From CALINF01 sp039980455 (GTDB lineage Bacteria > Pseudomonadota > Gammaproteobacteria > Pseudomonadales > Halieaceae), in contig JBDXCG010000003.1 in NCBI GenBank assembly GCA_039980455.1, positions 1,860,001 through 1,924,000 on the forward strand: a DNA stretch of 64,000 bases, read 5' to 3'. The position numbers and the translations under genes were made by a program. The notes beneath the pieces are model-generated. The model was not told the DNA's origin. It did no database searches and worked only from the letters and a program-made list of their open reading frames with translations. Positions 17,120 through 26,285 of the stretch are shown piece after piece (position 1 is the stretch's first letter; each line of letters starts with the position of its first letter).

Positions 17120-18568
17120 CTAAAGGCTATACAGCGATTTTAAGCCCTGCTCTATCGCAATCTGCCAGACCTCTTGGGATGCATCCGCAAAGACAGCGAG
17201 TTGAAAGCTGGCGACCGGCGGCTCTGTCGCACCGACTGCAACCCTCTGCATGCCTAACAGGCACAGCTGCAACCGGCACTCGATTCGCGACACAATCCGC
17301 TCATCCGCCACAGCAATCTGAGCGGGAAGTTGGACACTGTAGGCGGTGCGTCGGTCGCCGCTTGCTTCCACACCAATAACAGTTCCAATCGCCTCCTCAC
17401 GCACGCTACCTGCGATAGCCGCTTGAATGGCGTCGGGATAGATCTGAAGCACGCTTTGTGTAGCAACATCTGCAATAAGTTGGGGGCCCTCAATTTCAAT
17501 GTCCAGAGCATTGTTCACCAATAGGTTTGAGCGCCACCCCCAGGCAAATGCCATTCCCAACACCAAAGTAGCCGCAAGGCCGGTCCAGCTGAAGTAAGAG
17601 CGAATAGCGTCAAGTTTCCCCGTGGTACCTGTCGGCTCATGCGAGCGACCTGTCTCAATCAACTCCAGCGGAATATCCGGGGGTAGTTCACCGGGGGTCT
17701 CGGCACGAAAAAAGGGCGCTGCGACATCTGTAACACTAGTATGTAACGCCAAAGGCAATTGGCGACTGACCTCGCGTAGTCGACGCCTTACCTCGTGAGT
17801 GTTCTGAGGACGTTGCTCAGCAGACGCTCGTAACAGGTCATCCACCAGTGACATCAGGCCTGTGGGTACCGCGCTTGCCTCGCCCTCCTCGACGGCTTGG
17901 CTAATCTCGACATATCGCCCTGCCAGAACAGCATCAACATCCAACCTCCCCTGTAGAAAGAAGGGATGTGCTCCCGTGAGCATGCGGTAGATAAGGCATC
18001 CCAAAGCAAACAGGTCGGTGCGCACATCAGTGGGCTCACCACGAATCTGCTCCGGTGACAGCGCAGACAAGCTGCCTGCTGCATCTTTGCCGGTAGCACC
18101 ATGTGCGGAACTTGCTATACCAAAGTCGGTGAGCTTCACCCTACCATGACAACTGATCAGGACGTTGGAGGCCTTGAGATCACCGTGCACAATATCCGCT
18201 TGCCTCACAACTGCGAGGGCTGCGGCCACATCTGCCGCAATGGCCAGTGCACAGGAAACGGGGAGTCTGCCATCGTCCAGAAGCTCCTCCAAATCACACC
18301 CGGGTACGTACTCCATCACCAGCGCCATCACATGGCGGGAAACAACCCGATCATAAATTTCGACGATGCGTTCGCTATCTATCGATGCGAGCACTCGCGC
18401 TTCCAGAAGCTGTGCGTTGCGCGCTTTAGTAGTATGCAACAGCGGCATTAGTTTTAGCGCCACCTTTCGCTGCAAACGAGTATCGTAAGCGAGATATACA
18501 CGGCCTTGTCCGCCTGACTTTATCAATCGCAGGACCTGATAAGGCCCTACTTGAGCTGAAGTGTGCAC
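17120..18568 (-). CDS. Transmembrane Ser/Thr protein kinase
   Basis: 482 residues. The Hanks-type kinase domain spans about 8-270: glycine loop SGGQGRVY (18-25), ATP lysine Lys39, catalytic loop HGDLKASN (128-135, Gly in place of the usual Arg), DFG at 148-150 and SPEQ in place of APE. One membrane helix lies at about 328-345, followed by a periplasmic C-terminal domain of about 135 residues that I do not recognise. It starts 4 nt after the FHA-sigma54 activator gene ends, so they form an operon. The FHA domain is the natural phosphothreonine reader for this kinase. The 'RD' arginine is absent, so activation-loop control may differ. Confidence 0.9.
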   Translation of the reverse strand: MHTSAQVGPYQVLRLIKSGGQGRVYLAYDTRLQRKVALKLMPLLHTTKARNAQLLEARVLASIDSERIVEIYDRVVSRHVMALVMEYVPGCDLEELLDDGRLPVSCALAIAADVAAALAVVRQADIVHGDLKASNVLISCHGRVKLTDFGIASSAHGATGKDAAGSLSALSPEQIRGEPTDVRTDLFALGCLIYRMLTGAHPFFLQGRLDVDAVLAGRYVEISQAVEEGEASAVPTGLMSLVDDLLRASAEQRPQNTHEVRRRLREVSRQLPLALHTSVTDVAAPFFRAETPGELPPDIPLELIETGRSHEPTGTTGKLDAIRSYFSWTGLAATLVLGMAFAWGWRSNLLVNNALDIEIEGPQLIADVATQSVLQIYPDAIQAAIAGSVREEAIGTVIGVEASGDRRTAYSVQLPAQIAVADERIVSRIECRLQLCLLGMQRVAVGATEPPVASFQLAVFADASQEVWQIAIEQGLKSLYSL

Positions 18569-18572
18569 AATG

Positions 18573-20225
18573 TCAGCTCAAGAAGGTCGGCAGGCTATCG
18601 GAAGGCAGTTGACGCAAACGACCACGAAGAGCCTTGCCCGATATACGAAGTTGATCCGCGGTTTTCTCAAGGTCGCCACGACAGGCTTCGAGCACGCCTA
18701 GCAGCTCATTCAATGGAACATCGCTGGCCAATCGAAAATCCCTGGACAGGCTGATTCTGCGGTAAACAGACTGCCGCGAGACACCAAGGTCTCTAGCAAC
18801 ACTAGCGACTTCATAACTATTTCTATCTAACGCGTGTGCAAATCGCTCATCGGATATTGCGTCCATAGCAATAGCAGCACTCGCTGTAGACTGCCCTGAT
18901 TCCTCCACTGCTGAGTTGCCGGCGCTTGTGTTCTGCCTCAGCTTCTGCAGTACCGAGACAGACACCACAAGGTCCTCCGTACTGCTGACTACAAGCTGCC
19001 TAATCACATTGGATAGTTCGCGCACATTGCCCGGCCAGTTGTAATGCAGTAGCAACAGGAACAGTTCAGACCAGCGAGCAAGCGAAAGACTGTCTTTGGC
19101 CACCGTGGTCAGGATATTGTGTTTGTCCATTTCCCGGCTGACCGTTCCAAAGAAGTGCCGTACGAGTACGCCCACATCTTCTCGATGCAAACGCAGGGGC
19201 TCCAGCTCGATAGCTAACGCGCCCAGTCGGTGCTTAAGCGCGGCGTTGAAGTTACATTCCTCCGCATCAAGATTGGCGTCGGTTGCAGATAGTATCCTGA
19301 CATCAATCGATTCAATGTTCCCGCCAACAGGTTGTATCTCCCGCTCCTGTAAAGCGCGTAAAAGTTGGGGCTGTATCTCTAGAGGCGTTTCGCCTACCTC
19401 ATCCAGAAACAGGGTACCCCGTTGAGCTCTCTGGAAGTAACCGCGCGAGCTGCTGGCAGCGCCTGTGTACGCACCTTTTGCAGCGCCAAAAAGCTGCGCT
19501 GCGGACAGGCTCGACGTTAGCGCAGCCATATTCACGGCTACCATGGGATTTGGCGATCGGGCACTGCCGCGGTGAACAGCATTGGCAACTAACTCCTTGC
19601 CAGTGCCGCTCTCCCCTAGAATGAGCACATCGCAGTCGGTAGCCGCGGCCTGCATGACGTTGCGCCTTAGCTGGTCAACATAACTACTGCACCCCAGCAG
19701 GTTAAATGAGCCAAATGTCTCTTCGCCGCCTCGGTTTGGCGTTAGCTCTCGCCAGTGCAACAAGAGAATAACGGTATGCGCCACTGCGATAGAAACGCCG
19801 TGCTCAAGGCTTAACAGATCAATATCACACTGGCCTGCTACATCGCGGCCTTCGACCCTGACCCGACAACCCCCATCCGGTACAGACAAGCGCAAGCCCG
19901 CGCCATTGTCATCCAGGGAGAATGCATGCCGACTAATGCAGGGATCGTTAAGCATCGATGCCTGCGATGTCGGAGAAGGAGTTGTGGAGGACCCGGAGTC
20001 TATATCTGTATCTGAATCTGAATGCGAAAACAAAGGGCCGACCCGACCGAGTGTCCAATGCAAATCGCTGACATCTGCGGCTGAACACACACGCGTATAC
20101 TGCCCCCACCGAGATGGCTTGGGGTGGAAAATGATCGTGGCTACCAGCTGCGTCTCGGCGTGCGCCATATCAAGGCTGGCTACCACAGATGGCAATGTTG
20201 CATCGGATGCAGAGAAATCCGGCAT
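18573..20225 (-). CDS. FHA-domain sigma54 enhancer-binding activator
   Basis: 550 residues. The N-terminal FHA domain (about 58-155) has the core Gly-Arg (60-61) and SRHA (98-101). The sigma54 AAA+ domain (about 175-410) has Walker A GESGTGKE (204-211), GAYTGA for GAFTGA (251-256), Walker B TLFLDE (271-276) and NWPGNVREL. The C-terminus carries two successive Fis-like helix-turn-helix segments (SYEVASVARDLGVSRQSVYRRI, about 469-490, and DLEKTADQLRISGKALRGRL, about 516-537). There is no receiver domain, so input probably comes through phosphothreonine binding from the adjacent kinase. The FHA domain carries a Ser/Asp/Thr-rich insert (67-92). Targets are unknown. Confidence 0.9.
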   Translation of the reverse strand: MPDFSASDATLPSVVASLDMAHAETQLVATIIFHPKPSRWGQYTRVCSAADVSDLHWTLGRVGPLFSHSDSDTDIDSGSSTTPSPTSQASMLNDPCISRHAFSLDDNGAGLRLSVPDGGCRVRVEGRDVAGQCDIDLLSLEHGVSIAVAHTVILLLHWRELTPNRGGEETFGSFNLLGCSSYVDQLRRNVMQAAATDCDVLILGESGTGKELVANAVHRGSARSPNPMVAVNMAALTSSLSAAQLFGAAKGAYTGAASSSRGYFQRAQRGTLFLDEVGETPLEIQPQLLRALQEREIQPVGGNIESIDVRILSATDANLDAEECNFNAALKHRLGALAIELEPLRLHREDVGVLVRHFFGTVSREMDKHNILTTVAKDSLSLARWSELFLLLLHYNWPGNVRELSNVIRQLVVSSTEDLVVSVSVLQKLRQNTSAGNSAVEESGQSTASAAIAMDAISDERFAHALDRNSYEVASVARDLGVSRQSVYRRISLSRDFRLASDVPLNELLGVLEACRGDLEKTADQLRISGKALRGRLRQLPSDSLPTFLS

Positions 20226-20349
20226 GAACTTTCCCCGGGGCGCTATCGATAAACGCGTTAAATACCAAGGTGTTCAAAAAGCTTAGCAAACTCTACAAAA
20301 GCTGCACGAAATATGATCAGTCCGGACGAAATTGACCGATTAGGTGGAC

Positions 20350-21198
20350 CTAAGAAAATAGCTCAAACAGGGAGATCACCACTAGCCACACGCCTACGCT
20401 GCGCGACATGAGAGCGTCCAACGATGCCACATCTTCAGCCATCTCAGCGCTTTGAATCTCGGCAGAGGCCGTTTCGTCCGGATCTGGTGCACCGTTGGCT
20501 GCTCGACCCACGGCCGTAAGAATGTCTGCTGCTGGGCGATCAAGGTCACCTAGCGATGCGACCAATTCCGCCCGACTGCCCGAAAAATCCCCTGCAACGG
20601 CAAACGTTGCGGCTGTCAACCGGGTAGGTAACCAATCGGCCACATGCAGGCATCTTCGCTTGAGCCCCGGGTCGATATCTCCCAAAAGATGCAGCAACCG
20701 ATACGCCAGCGCACCGGCGGGTCCCGTAATCACAAAGTAAAATACAACGGGAAACCAGCGTTGATAGCCTTCATAAGAGAGTGCACTGCGCACAGCCGCA
20801 TGCAGCTCTAGCGAAGAGGCTGGCGGCTCATCTTCTTGCAGCCAAGGAAGCGAATCCTTCAGGGACAAGTACGCTGCTTCGAGATTGCCAGACTTAGCAA
20901 AGTGTTGGTATTTGGCAACAAACGTATTGTAGTCCCTGCGCCCAAACGCATAGATCAGTAACAACGCTGCCGCTCCGATCCAGAACACGCCAAACAGAAT
21001 AGACTCAAGTACAGACAGCACCCAGATCGCGAGTAGAACCGGACCGAACAACATCAACAGGACGGCAAAGCCGCCAGGCACACCACTGCTTTGCACCGTG
21101 CTCTGCCAACGGAAATACCAAGCGTCCTGTTGCACCGGGTTATCGGTGGACCAAAGATAGTAAAAAATTACGCCGACAATCAATGCCAAAAAGGTCAT
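20350..21198 (-). CDS. ampE: AmpE family inner-membrane protein
   Basis: 282 residues. An N-terminal helix, a hydrophobic pair (about 43-85), and a C-terminal helix fit AmpE topology. Family segments include FAVLLMLFGPVLLAIWVLSVLE, WFPVVFYFVITGPAGALAYRLL and a final SVGVWLVVISLFELFS. AmpE is linked to AmpD in the muropeptide-sensing, beta-lactamase-inducing pathway; its chemical role is not established. The start overlaps the end of ampD by 4 bp, so the two are coupled. Confidence 0.9.
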   Translation of the reverse strand: MTFLALIVGVIFYYLWSTDNPVQQDAWYFRWQSTVQSSGVPGGFAVLLMLFGPVLLAIWVLSVLESILFGVFWIGAAALLLIYAFGRRDYNTFVAKYQHFAKSGNLEAAYLSLKDSLPWLQEDEPPASSLELHAAVRSALSYEGYQRWFPVVFYFVITGPAGALAYRLLHLLGDIDPGLKRRCLHVADWLPTRLTAATFAVAGDFSGSRAELVASLGDLDRPAADILTAVGRAANGAPDPDETASAEIQSAEMAEDVASLDALMSRSVGVWLVVISLFELFS

Positions 21199-21758
21199 TC
21201 GTCTACTCCGGTCTCTGTTATCGCCCTACGGAACCTGGGCCAATCAAACGCTGGACCCGGGTCAGTTTTACGCAGTGGAGCTATATCACTGTGACCAGCG
21301 ATACGCTGCAAGCTCATGTCGCAATAGTGCGTTAACAGGGTTCTGGTTAAGATCTGCAGCACTTCGTACTGATCATCGGTATAGGGTTCGTCATCCGTCC
21401 CCTCAAGTTCTACGCCAATACTGTAGTCGTTGCAATTGTCGCGTCCGGCAAAACAACTGTCACCAGCATGCCACGCGCGTTCGTGACAGCCAACAAATTG
21501 CACCAACTCGCCGTCTCGCCGGACTAGAAGATGCGAGGATACTTCCAGTCCGCGAATCTCATTAAAATAGGGATGCGCGTCCCAGTTAAGACAGTTTGTA
21601 AACAGATCCTCGACACAGCTGCTCCCGTACTCACCCGGCGGCAAAGATATGTTGTGGATGACCAGCAGATCAGGCTGCAGGCCTTGCGGCCTTGGCCCAA
21701 AGTTAGGTGAATCCACCCGTCGAGCCTCCTGTATCCAGCCATCAACAATATGGTACAT
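21195..21758 (-). CDS. ampD: 1,6-anhydro-N-acetylmuramyl-L-alanine amidase AmpD
   Basis: 187 residues from ATG 21758; a GGAG lies 7 nt upstream and MYHIVDGWIQEARR is the usual AmpD opening, so a 13-residue extension is rejected. It removes the stem peptide from anhydro-muropeptides in the cytoplasm during wall recycling. Amidase_2 motifs are intact: LLVIHNISLPP (zinc His), SSHLLVRRDGELVQFV, NCNDYSIGVELEGTDDEPYTDDQY, and GHSDIAPLRKTDPGPAFDW with the second zinc His and Asp. It is divergent from nadC and coupled to ampE. Confidence 0.96.
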   Translation of the reverse strand: MYHIVDGWIQEARRVDSPNFGPRPQGLQPDLLVIHNISLPPGEYGSSCVEDLFTNCLNWDAHPYFNEIRGLEVSSHLLVRRDGELVQFVGCHERAWHAGDSCFAGRDNCNDYSIGVELEGTDDEPYTDDQYEVLQILTRTLLTHYCDMSLQRIAGHSDIAPLRKTDPGPAFDWPRFRRAITETGVDE

Positions 21759-21912
21759 CCATGATCTCCAATGTGCGGCGGTCAGTCGCCACGGCAACTA
21801 ACGAACACCTCATCTTAATATACCGGCGACAATACACTCAAACTCTCCCTGTAAGCTTCTCAGCCCATCTGTACGCCTGCTACAATCGCCCCTCCACTTC
21901 AGGAATACCCGT

Positions 21913-22773
21913 ATGACCAAGCCTAGACATACCGATTATCCGCTGCCAAGTGATGCAGTGATAGACGCCAATGTTTCGGCAGCGTTGAACGAGGACGTGG
22001 GTACCGGTGATATCACCGCCGCACTCATCGAAAAGGAAGCCGTAGCTAGCGCACGCATTATCTCAAGAGAGCACGGCGTTCTCTGTGGTTCTGCTTGGGT
22101 AGATACAGTGTTTAGCAGGGTTTCGCCTGAAATAGCGCTATCGTGGCATGCCTGTGATGGCGATATCGTTACACCCGATCAAACCTTGTTCGAAGTAACG
22201 GGACCGGCCCGCGCACTACTCACAGCCGAACGAGCAGCACTCAATTTTCTGCAGTTGTTATCGGGAACAGCCACGTTATGTCGGCAGTATGCAGACCTGG
22301 TCGAAGGCACCTCCGTGCGATTACTCGATACACGTAAAACGCTACCGGGGCTGCGCGAGGCGCAGAAATATGCTGTTAGATGCGGCGGCTGCCACAACCA
22401 TCGCATGGGTTTGTACGACGCATTCTTGATTAAGGAAAACCACATCATAGCCTGTGGCAGCATAGCCGCGGCAGTGGCCAAGGCCAAAGCTCAGCAGCCC
22501 GGCAAATGGATAGAAGTGGAAGTAGAGAGTATCGAGGAATTGCGCAGCGCTATGGATTCTGGCTGCGACCGCGCCATGCTCGACAACTTTTCGCTTGCAC
22601 AGATGCGTGAAGCAGTCGCGATAAACGCGCAGTCGATCGAATTAGAGGCTTCGGGAAACGTTACCCGGGAGACGCTCCGTCCTATCGCTGAAACCGGCGT
22701 TGATTACATTTCAATTGGCGCATTAACCAAGGATTGCAAAGCGCTGGACCTGTCGATGCGCTTAATGGCGTGA
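21913..22773 (+). CDS. nadC: Nicotinate-nucleotide pyrophosphorylase (carboxylating) NadC
   Basis: 286 residues, the family's usual size. It makes nicotinate mononucleotide from quinolinate and PRPP in de novo NAD synthesis. Visible motifs are NEDVGTGDITAALI, ERAALNFLQLLSG, the signature DTRKTLPGLREAQKYAVRCGG and NHRMGLYDAFLIKENH. The C-terminal barrel ends VDYISIGALTKDCKALDLSMRL. It is divergent from ampD with 154 bp between starts and convergent with rraA. A TACAAT at 21881-21886 may be its -10 box. Confidence 0.97.
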   Translation: MTKPRHTDYPLPSDAVIDANVSAALNEDVGTGDITAALIEKEAVASARIISREHGVLCGSAWVDTVFSRVSPEIALSWHACDGDIVTPDQTLFEVTGPARALLTAERAALNFLQLLSGTATLCRQYADLVEGTSVRLLDTRKTLPGLREAQKYAVRCGGCHNHRMGLYDAFLIKENHIIACGSIAAAVAKAKAQQPGKWIEVEVESIEELRSAMDSGCDRAMLDNFSLAQMREAVAINAQSIELEASGNVTRETLRPIAETGVDYISIGALTKDCKALDLSMRLMA

Positions 22774-22782
22774 AGCAAGACG

Positions 22783-23262
22783 CTAAAGCAAACTATCCGA
22801 GCTGATGAGAACACCATTGTTATCTGCGTAGATGAAGTCACCCGGGTGCACAGTGGTACCACCAATGTGCAGCGCAATATCAGTCTGCCCCTCACCACGT
22901 TTCTGCGTTTTCAGCGGGCAATGCCCTAGCGCCTTGACACCCAGATCAGTGGCAGCGATCTCATCGACATCACGCACTGCGCCTACAATAACCAGGCCCT
23001 GCCAGCCATTTTTTGCGGCCTCCTCGGCCAGCATATCACCGAGCAACGCCCTGCGCAGCGATCCACCACCATCCACCACAATGACTCGGCCAAGACCCGG
23101 CTCAGCAACACAGGCTTTGACTAGAGAGTTATCTTCAAAGCACTTAATCGTTACTGCGGGACCACCAAATGATTGCCTGGCACCATAGTTTTGAAACTGA
23201 AGTTCAATGGCGCGAGCGTCGGGTGACGCATCCGACAGGTCCGGTGTTGAAATAGATGCCAT
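22783..23262 (-). CDS. rraA: RNase E activity regulator RraA
   Basis: 159 residues. RraA binds RNase E and inhibits mRNA decay. Family blocks are LQFQNYGARQSFGGPAVTIKCFEDNSLVK, GRVIVVDGGGSLRRALLGDMLAEEAAKNGW, GLVIVGAVRDVDEIAATDLGVKALGHCP and the C-terminal PGDFIYADNNGVLIS. The fold is shared with methyltransferase-like and 4-hydroxy-4-methyl-2-oxoglutarate aldolase proteins; the length and the close match favour RraA. It is convergent with nadC with a 9-bp gap. Confidence 0.93.
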   Translation of the reverse strand: MASISTPDLSDASPDARAIELQFQNYGARQSFGGPAVTIKCFEDNSLVKACVAEPGLGRVIVVDGGGSLRRALLGDMLAEEAAKNGWQGLVIVGAVRDVDEIAATDLGVKALGHCPLKTQKRGEGQTDIALHIGGTTVHPGDFIYADNNGVLISSDSLL

Positions 23263-23301
23263 GCTATATCTCCAAGATGGATCGGATCCAGAATAGTGCG
23301 C

Positions 23302-25071
23302 TTAAAGCCAATCTACAGGGTAGGCGGTAAGCGCTGCGGCAGCACCGGCTATTACACCAGCGTGCGCATTACATCGCGGCAATATTTGTTCGCCGTAAAA
23401 GGTCGCTGTAGCCAGCTTACGATTGTAGAAGGTATCGCTTGATCCTTCTGCCAACTTCTGCGCGGCAACTAAAGCAGATTGCGCCAGGTGCCAACCACCG
23501 AATAGGTAGCCTGTTTGCATCAGATAATCAAACGACTCGCCCAGCGCTGCCGAAGGCTCTTCGCGTAAACCGTGCTGCAGCACTAGCGTACTTTCACGAT
23601 GCTGCACCAGCGCATCACTCAGCTGCGCCCCTAGTTTGACCAGTGCATCATCCGAGCTACGAGAGAGCTTCTCATTGGTCGCCTGAATATCTGCCTGAAT
23701 CGCTTCCATCATGGCGCCGCCGTCACGACCTACTTTGCGGGTAGCCAGATCGGCTGCTTGAATACCGTTTGTCCCTTCATAAATAGGGGTTATACGCACA
23801 TCCCTGAGATATTGGGCGGCGCCGGTCTCTTCGACATAACCCATGCCGCCGTGCACTTGCACACCCAATGAGGTGAGCTCCTGACCTACTTCCGTGATCC
23901 AGCCCTTGATCACTGGAATCATGAGATCGATGCGCGCCTGGTTTAGCGCCCTATCTTGCTCAGGCCCTGCATGCGCCAGATCCATGGTGAGAGCCTCGGA
24001 GTAAGCCAGAGCACGCATCGCTTCTATAAGCGACCGCATAGTCAGCAGCATGCGCTTTACATCAGGATGCTCGATGATGGGAACACCGCCCTGTACACGC
24101 TCACGGGCGTAGAGCACCGCTTTCTGATAAGCCCCTTCTGACGCACCCAGCCCTTGCAAACCAACCTTGAGCCGAGCCTCGTTCATCATGGTAAACATGC
24201 ACGCCAAACCGTTGTTTTCACCACCCAACAGATAACCGATAGCACCTTCATTGTCGCCAAACGCCATCACACAAGTGGGGCTACCGTGGATGCCGAGTTT
24301 GTGCTCAGTGGAAACGGGAAATACGTCATTGCGCTCGCCGAGAGATCCATCTTCATTGATCAGGAACTTGGGCACCACAAATAGAGAGATGCCGCGACTG
24401 CCCTCGGGCGCATCAGGCAATTTGGCTAACACCAGATGAACGATATTGTCCGTGGCGTCATGGTCACCCCAGGTAATATAAATTTTCTGCCCAGAGATTC
24501 GATAATGATCGCCTTCGGGCACGGCGCGCGTTTTCATAACACCAAGATCAGAACCGGCGCCGGATTCGGTGAGGTTCATGGTGCCGGTCCACTCCCCTGA
24601 GTGCATTTTCTCAAGATAGGTAGCTTTCTGCTGGTCATTGCCGTGCGCCGAGATGACGAGCGCAGCGCCGCTGCTAAGAATCGGGGCCAGCGCAAATGCC
24701 ATGTCAGCGCCGTTCCACATCTCGCACGCAGCTGTGCCATACAATTCCGGTAAGCCTTGGCCTCCATAGTTGGCATCTGCGGAGATACCCACCCAGCCGC
24801 CAATGCCCAGTTGGGTGATAGCGTCCGCATAGCCTGGTGACAATGTGACAACACCATCGGCACATGATGCAGGATGCTCGTCTCCCGCTCTGCGCAAGGG
24901 CGCAAGCGCATCCCCGGCCAACTTGGCTGCCTCATCCAATAACGCCGTCGTTAAATCAGCGCCTACACCTAGACTCTCGAAATGCGATAGCCCCCCGAGC
25001 TGTGCTTCGGCATCCAGCACCTCATCAATTAGGAAGCGCATATCTTCAACAGGGGCGCGATAGGAATCCAT
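23302..25071 (-). CDS. Acyl-CoA dehydrogenase, large DmdC/AcdA-like type
   Basis: 589 residues. It has the long architecture with an N-terminal extension (YRAPVEDMRFLIDEVLDAEAQL), the FAD-binding acyl-CoA dehydrogenase core (MNLTESGAGSDLGVMKTRA, KIYITWGDHD) and a C-terminal extension of about 130 residues. The catalytic Glu lies in PIYEGTNGIQAADLATRKV. This subfamily includes 3-methylmercaptopropionyl-CoA dehydrogenase DmdC of DMSP demethylation and several fatty acyl-CoA dehydrogenases, so the substrate cannot be named. It is divergent from a LysR gene that probably regulates it. It does not sit in a beta-oxidation operon. Confidence 0.92.
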   Translation of the reverse strand: MDSYRAPVEDMRFLIDEVLDAEAQLGGLSHFESLGVGADLTTALLDEAAKLAGDALAPLRRAGDEHPASCADGVVTLSPGYADAITQLGIGGWVGISADANYGGQGLPELYGTAACEMWNGADMAFALAPILSSGAALVISAHGNDQQKATYLEKMHSGEWTGTMNLTESGAGSDLGVMKTRAVPEGDHYRISGQKIYITWGDHDATDNIVHLVLAKLPDAPEGSRGISLFVVPKFLINEDGSLGERNDVFPVSTEHKLGIHGSPTCVMAFGDNEGAIGYLLGGENNGLACMFTMMNEARLKVGLQGLGASEGAYQKAVLYARERVQGGVPIIEHPDVKRMLLTMRSLIEAMRALAYSEALTMDLAHAGPEQDRALNQARIDLMIPVIKGWITEVGQELTSLGVQVHGGMGYVEETGAAQYLRDVRITPIYEGTNGIQAADLATRKVGRDGGAMMEAIQADIQATNEKLSRSSDDALVKLGAQLSDALVQHRESTLVLQHGLREEPSAALGESFDYLMQTGYLFGGWHLAQSALVAAQKLAEGSSDTFYNRKLATATFYGEQILPRCNAHAGVIAGAAAALTAYPVDWL

Positions 25072-25164
25072 AGTCTCTCCGGGAGATCAAAAAATGCGTC
25101 ACAATTTGAGGATCGTGACTTGGGTAAAGTCCAAGCAAACGAGCTATTCGCTACGCTCAATTAT

Positions 25165-25199
25165 AATTGGTTTGGCAATTCTAGAGGTCTGGGTATAAT
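25165..25199 (+). promoter_or_regulatory. LysR promoter and candidate LysR-box in the divergent intergenic region
   Basis: TTGGCA (25172-25177) and TATAAT (25194-25199) at 16-bp spacing form a good sigma70 promoter for the LysR gene. An inverted repeat AATTG-N6-CAATT (25165-25180) overlaps the -35 box, fitting autoregulation. On the other strand a TATAAT (25160-25165) could be the -10 of the acyl-CoA dehydrogenase gene, next to the same repeat. Confidence 0.55.
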
Positions 25200-25271
25200 T
25201 CTCCCAATCAATAGCCAATATCCCTGCCATTCACTGCGTGAATAAGTCAGCGATCTCTAGAAGGTAGTAGC

Positions 25272-26228
25272 GTGAACGTTAATCGAGTTGATCTGAATTT
25301 GCTGGTGTATCTGGATGCCCTGCTTCGCGAGCGCAATGTCACGCAAGCTGCCAACCAATTGAATCTCTCGCAGCCCGCGATGAGCAATGGCCTGCGGCGC
25401 CTGCGCGAGTTGTTTGATGACCCGCTGCTGGTGCGCACATCAGACGGCATGGCACCCACAGAGCGCGCGTTGGAACTAGAGCCTTTGGTTCGCGATGTTC
25501 TGATGAAAATTGATAAGGCTGTGCAGCCCCGATCCGAATTTGAACCTGAATCTGCCCAGCGTGTATTTCGTATCATGGCCAGCGACTATGCCGAGTCAAC
25601 GCTCCTGCCCAGCGTGTTGGGTAAGCTACGCACTCAGGCCCCGGGGCTCACTCTAGATATTATGACGCCGAGTGATGTGAGCTTTCTTGATGTAGAGCGC
25701 GGCAAAGTAGATATGGTCATCAACCGATTTGACTCCATGCCGCAATCGTTTCACCAGATACACCTTTGGGACGATTCGTTTTCCTGCCTGCTAAGCCCCG
25801 AAAACCCGGTACTTGAAGACTTTACGCTGGAAAATTACCTAAAAGCTAAACATATCTGGGTGAGCAAGACTGGTATGGGGGTAGGCGTGGGCGTGGATCC
25901 GGATGATGTACAGCGTCTGGGCTGGGTAGACCTGGCCTTGAACAAACTAGGTAAAAAGCGACAAATTCGCGTGTTCACTCGCCACTATCAGGCGGCGATG
26001 ACACTTGCTGAGCAGAACGATCTAATCGTAACGCTGCCCACGCGCGCCACCTTGCTAAAGCGAGACAACCCAAGGGTTGTGCTTAGGGAACCACCGCTGG
26101 ACATACCTCCACTGGAGTTGAAAATGGCGTGGAGTCCACTGCTGCAACATAACCCTGCGAACCGCTGGCTCCGCAAGCTCATTGTAACGACAGCACGGGA
26201 ACTGGACGGTAAGCCCCCGCCTGGATAG
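25272..26228 (+). CDS. LysR-family transcriptional regulator
   Basis: 318 residues from GTG 25272. The N-terminal winged helix is typical: VDLNLLVYLDALLRERNVTQAANQLNLSQPAMSNGLRRLRELFDDPLLVR, with the helix-turn-helix at about 23-42. The C-terminal effector domain (about 95-300) is of the NodD/PcpR-like branch. It is divergent from the acyl-CoA dehydrogenase gene, the usual arrangement of a LysR regulator and its target, so its inducer may be an acyl-CoA or precursor. It ends in a GC-rich hairpin (26214-26233) without a T-run. Confidence 0.92.
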   Translation: MNVNRVDLNLLVYLDALLRERNVTQAANQLNLSQPAMSNGLRRLRELFDDPLLVRTSDGMAPTERALELEPLVRDVLMKIDKAVQPRSEFEPESAQRVFRIMASDYAESTLLPSVLGKLRTQAPGLTLDIMTPSDVSFLDVERGKVDMVINRFDSMPQSFHQIHLWDDSFSCLLSPENPVLEDFTLENYLKAKHIWVSKTGMGVGVGVDPDDVQRLGWVDLALNKLGKKRQIRVFTRHYQAAMTLAEQNDLIVTLPTRATLLKRDNPRVVLREPPLDIPPLELKMAWSPLLQHNPANRWLRKLIVTTARELDGKPPPG

Positions 26229-26285
26229 GCGGGGAACAAGAAGAAGTCTACCTATGGGCTTTCAGCTATTAGCAAACGGGACTAA

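Noticed and set aside
26214..26233. GC-rich hairpin at the LysR stop codon
   Set aside because: Perfect 8-bp stem, but no T-run on either strand, so it is not called a terminator.
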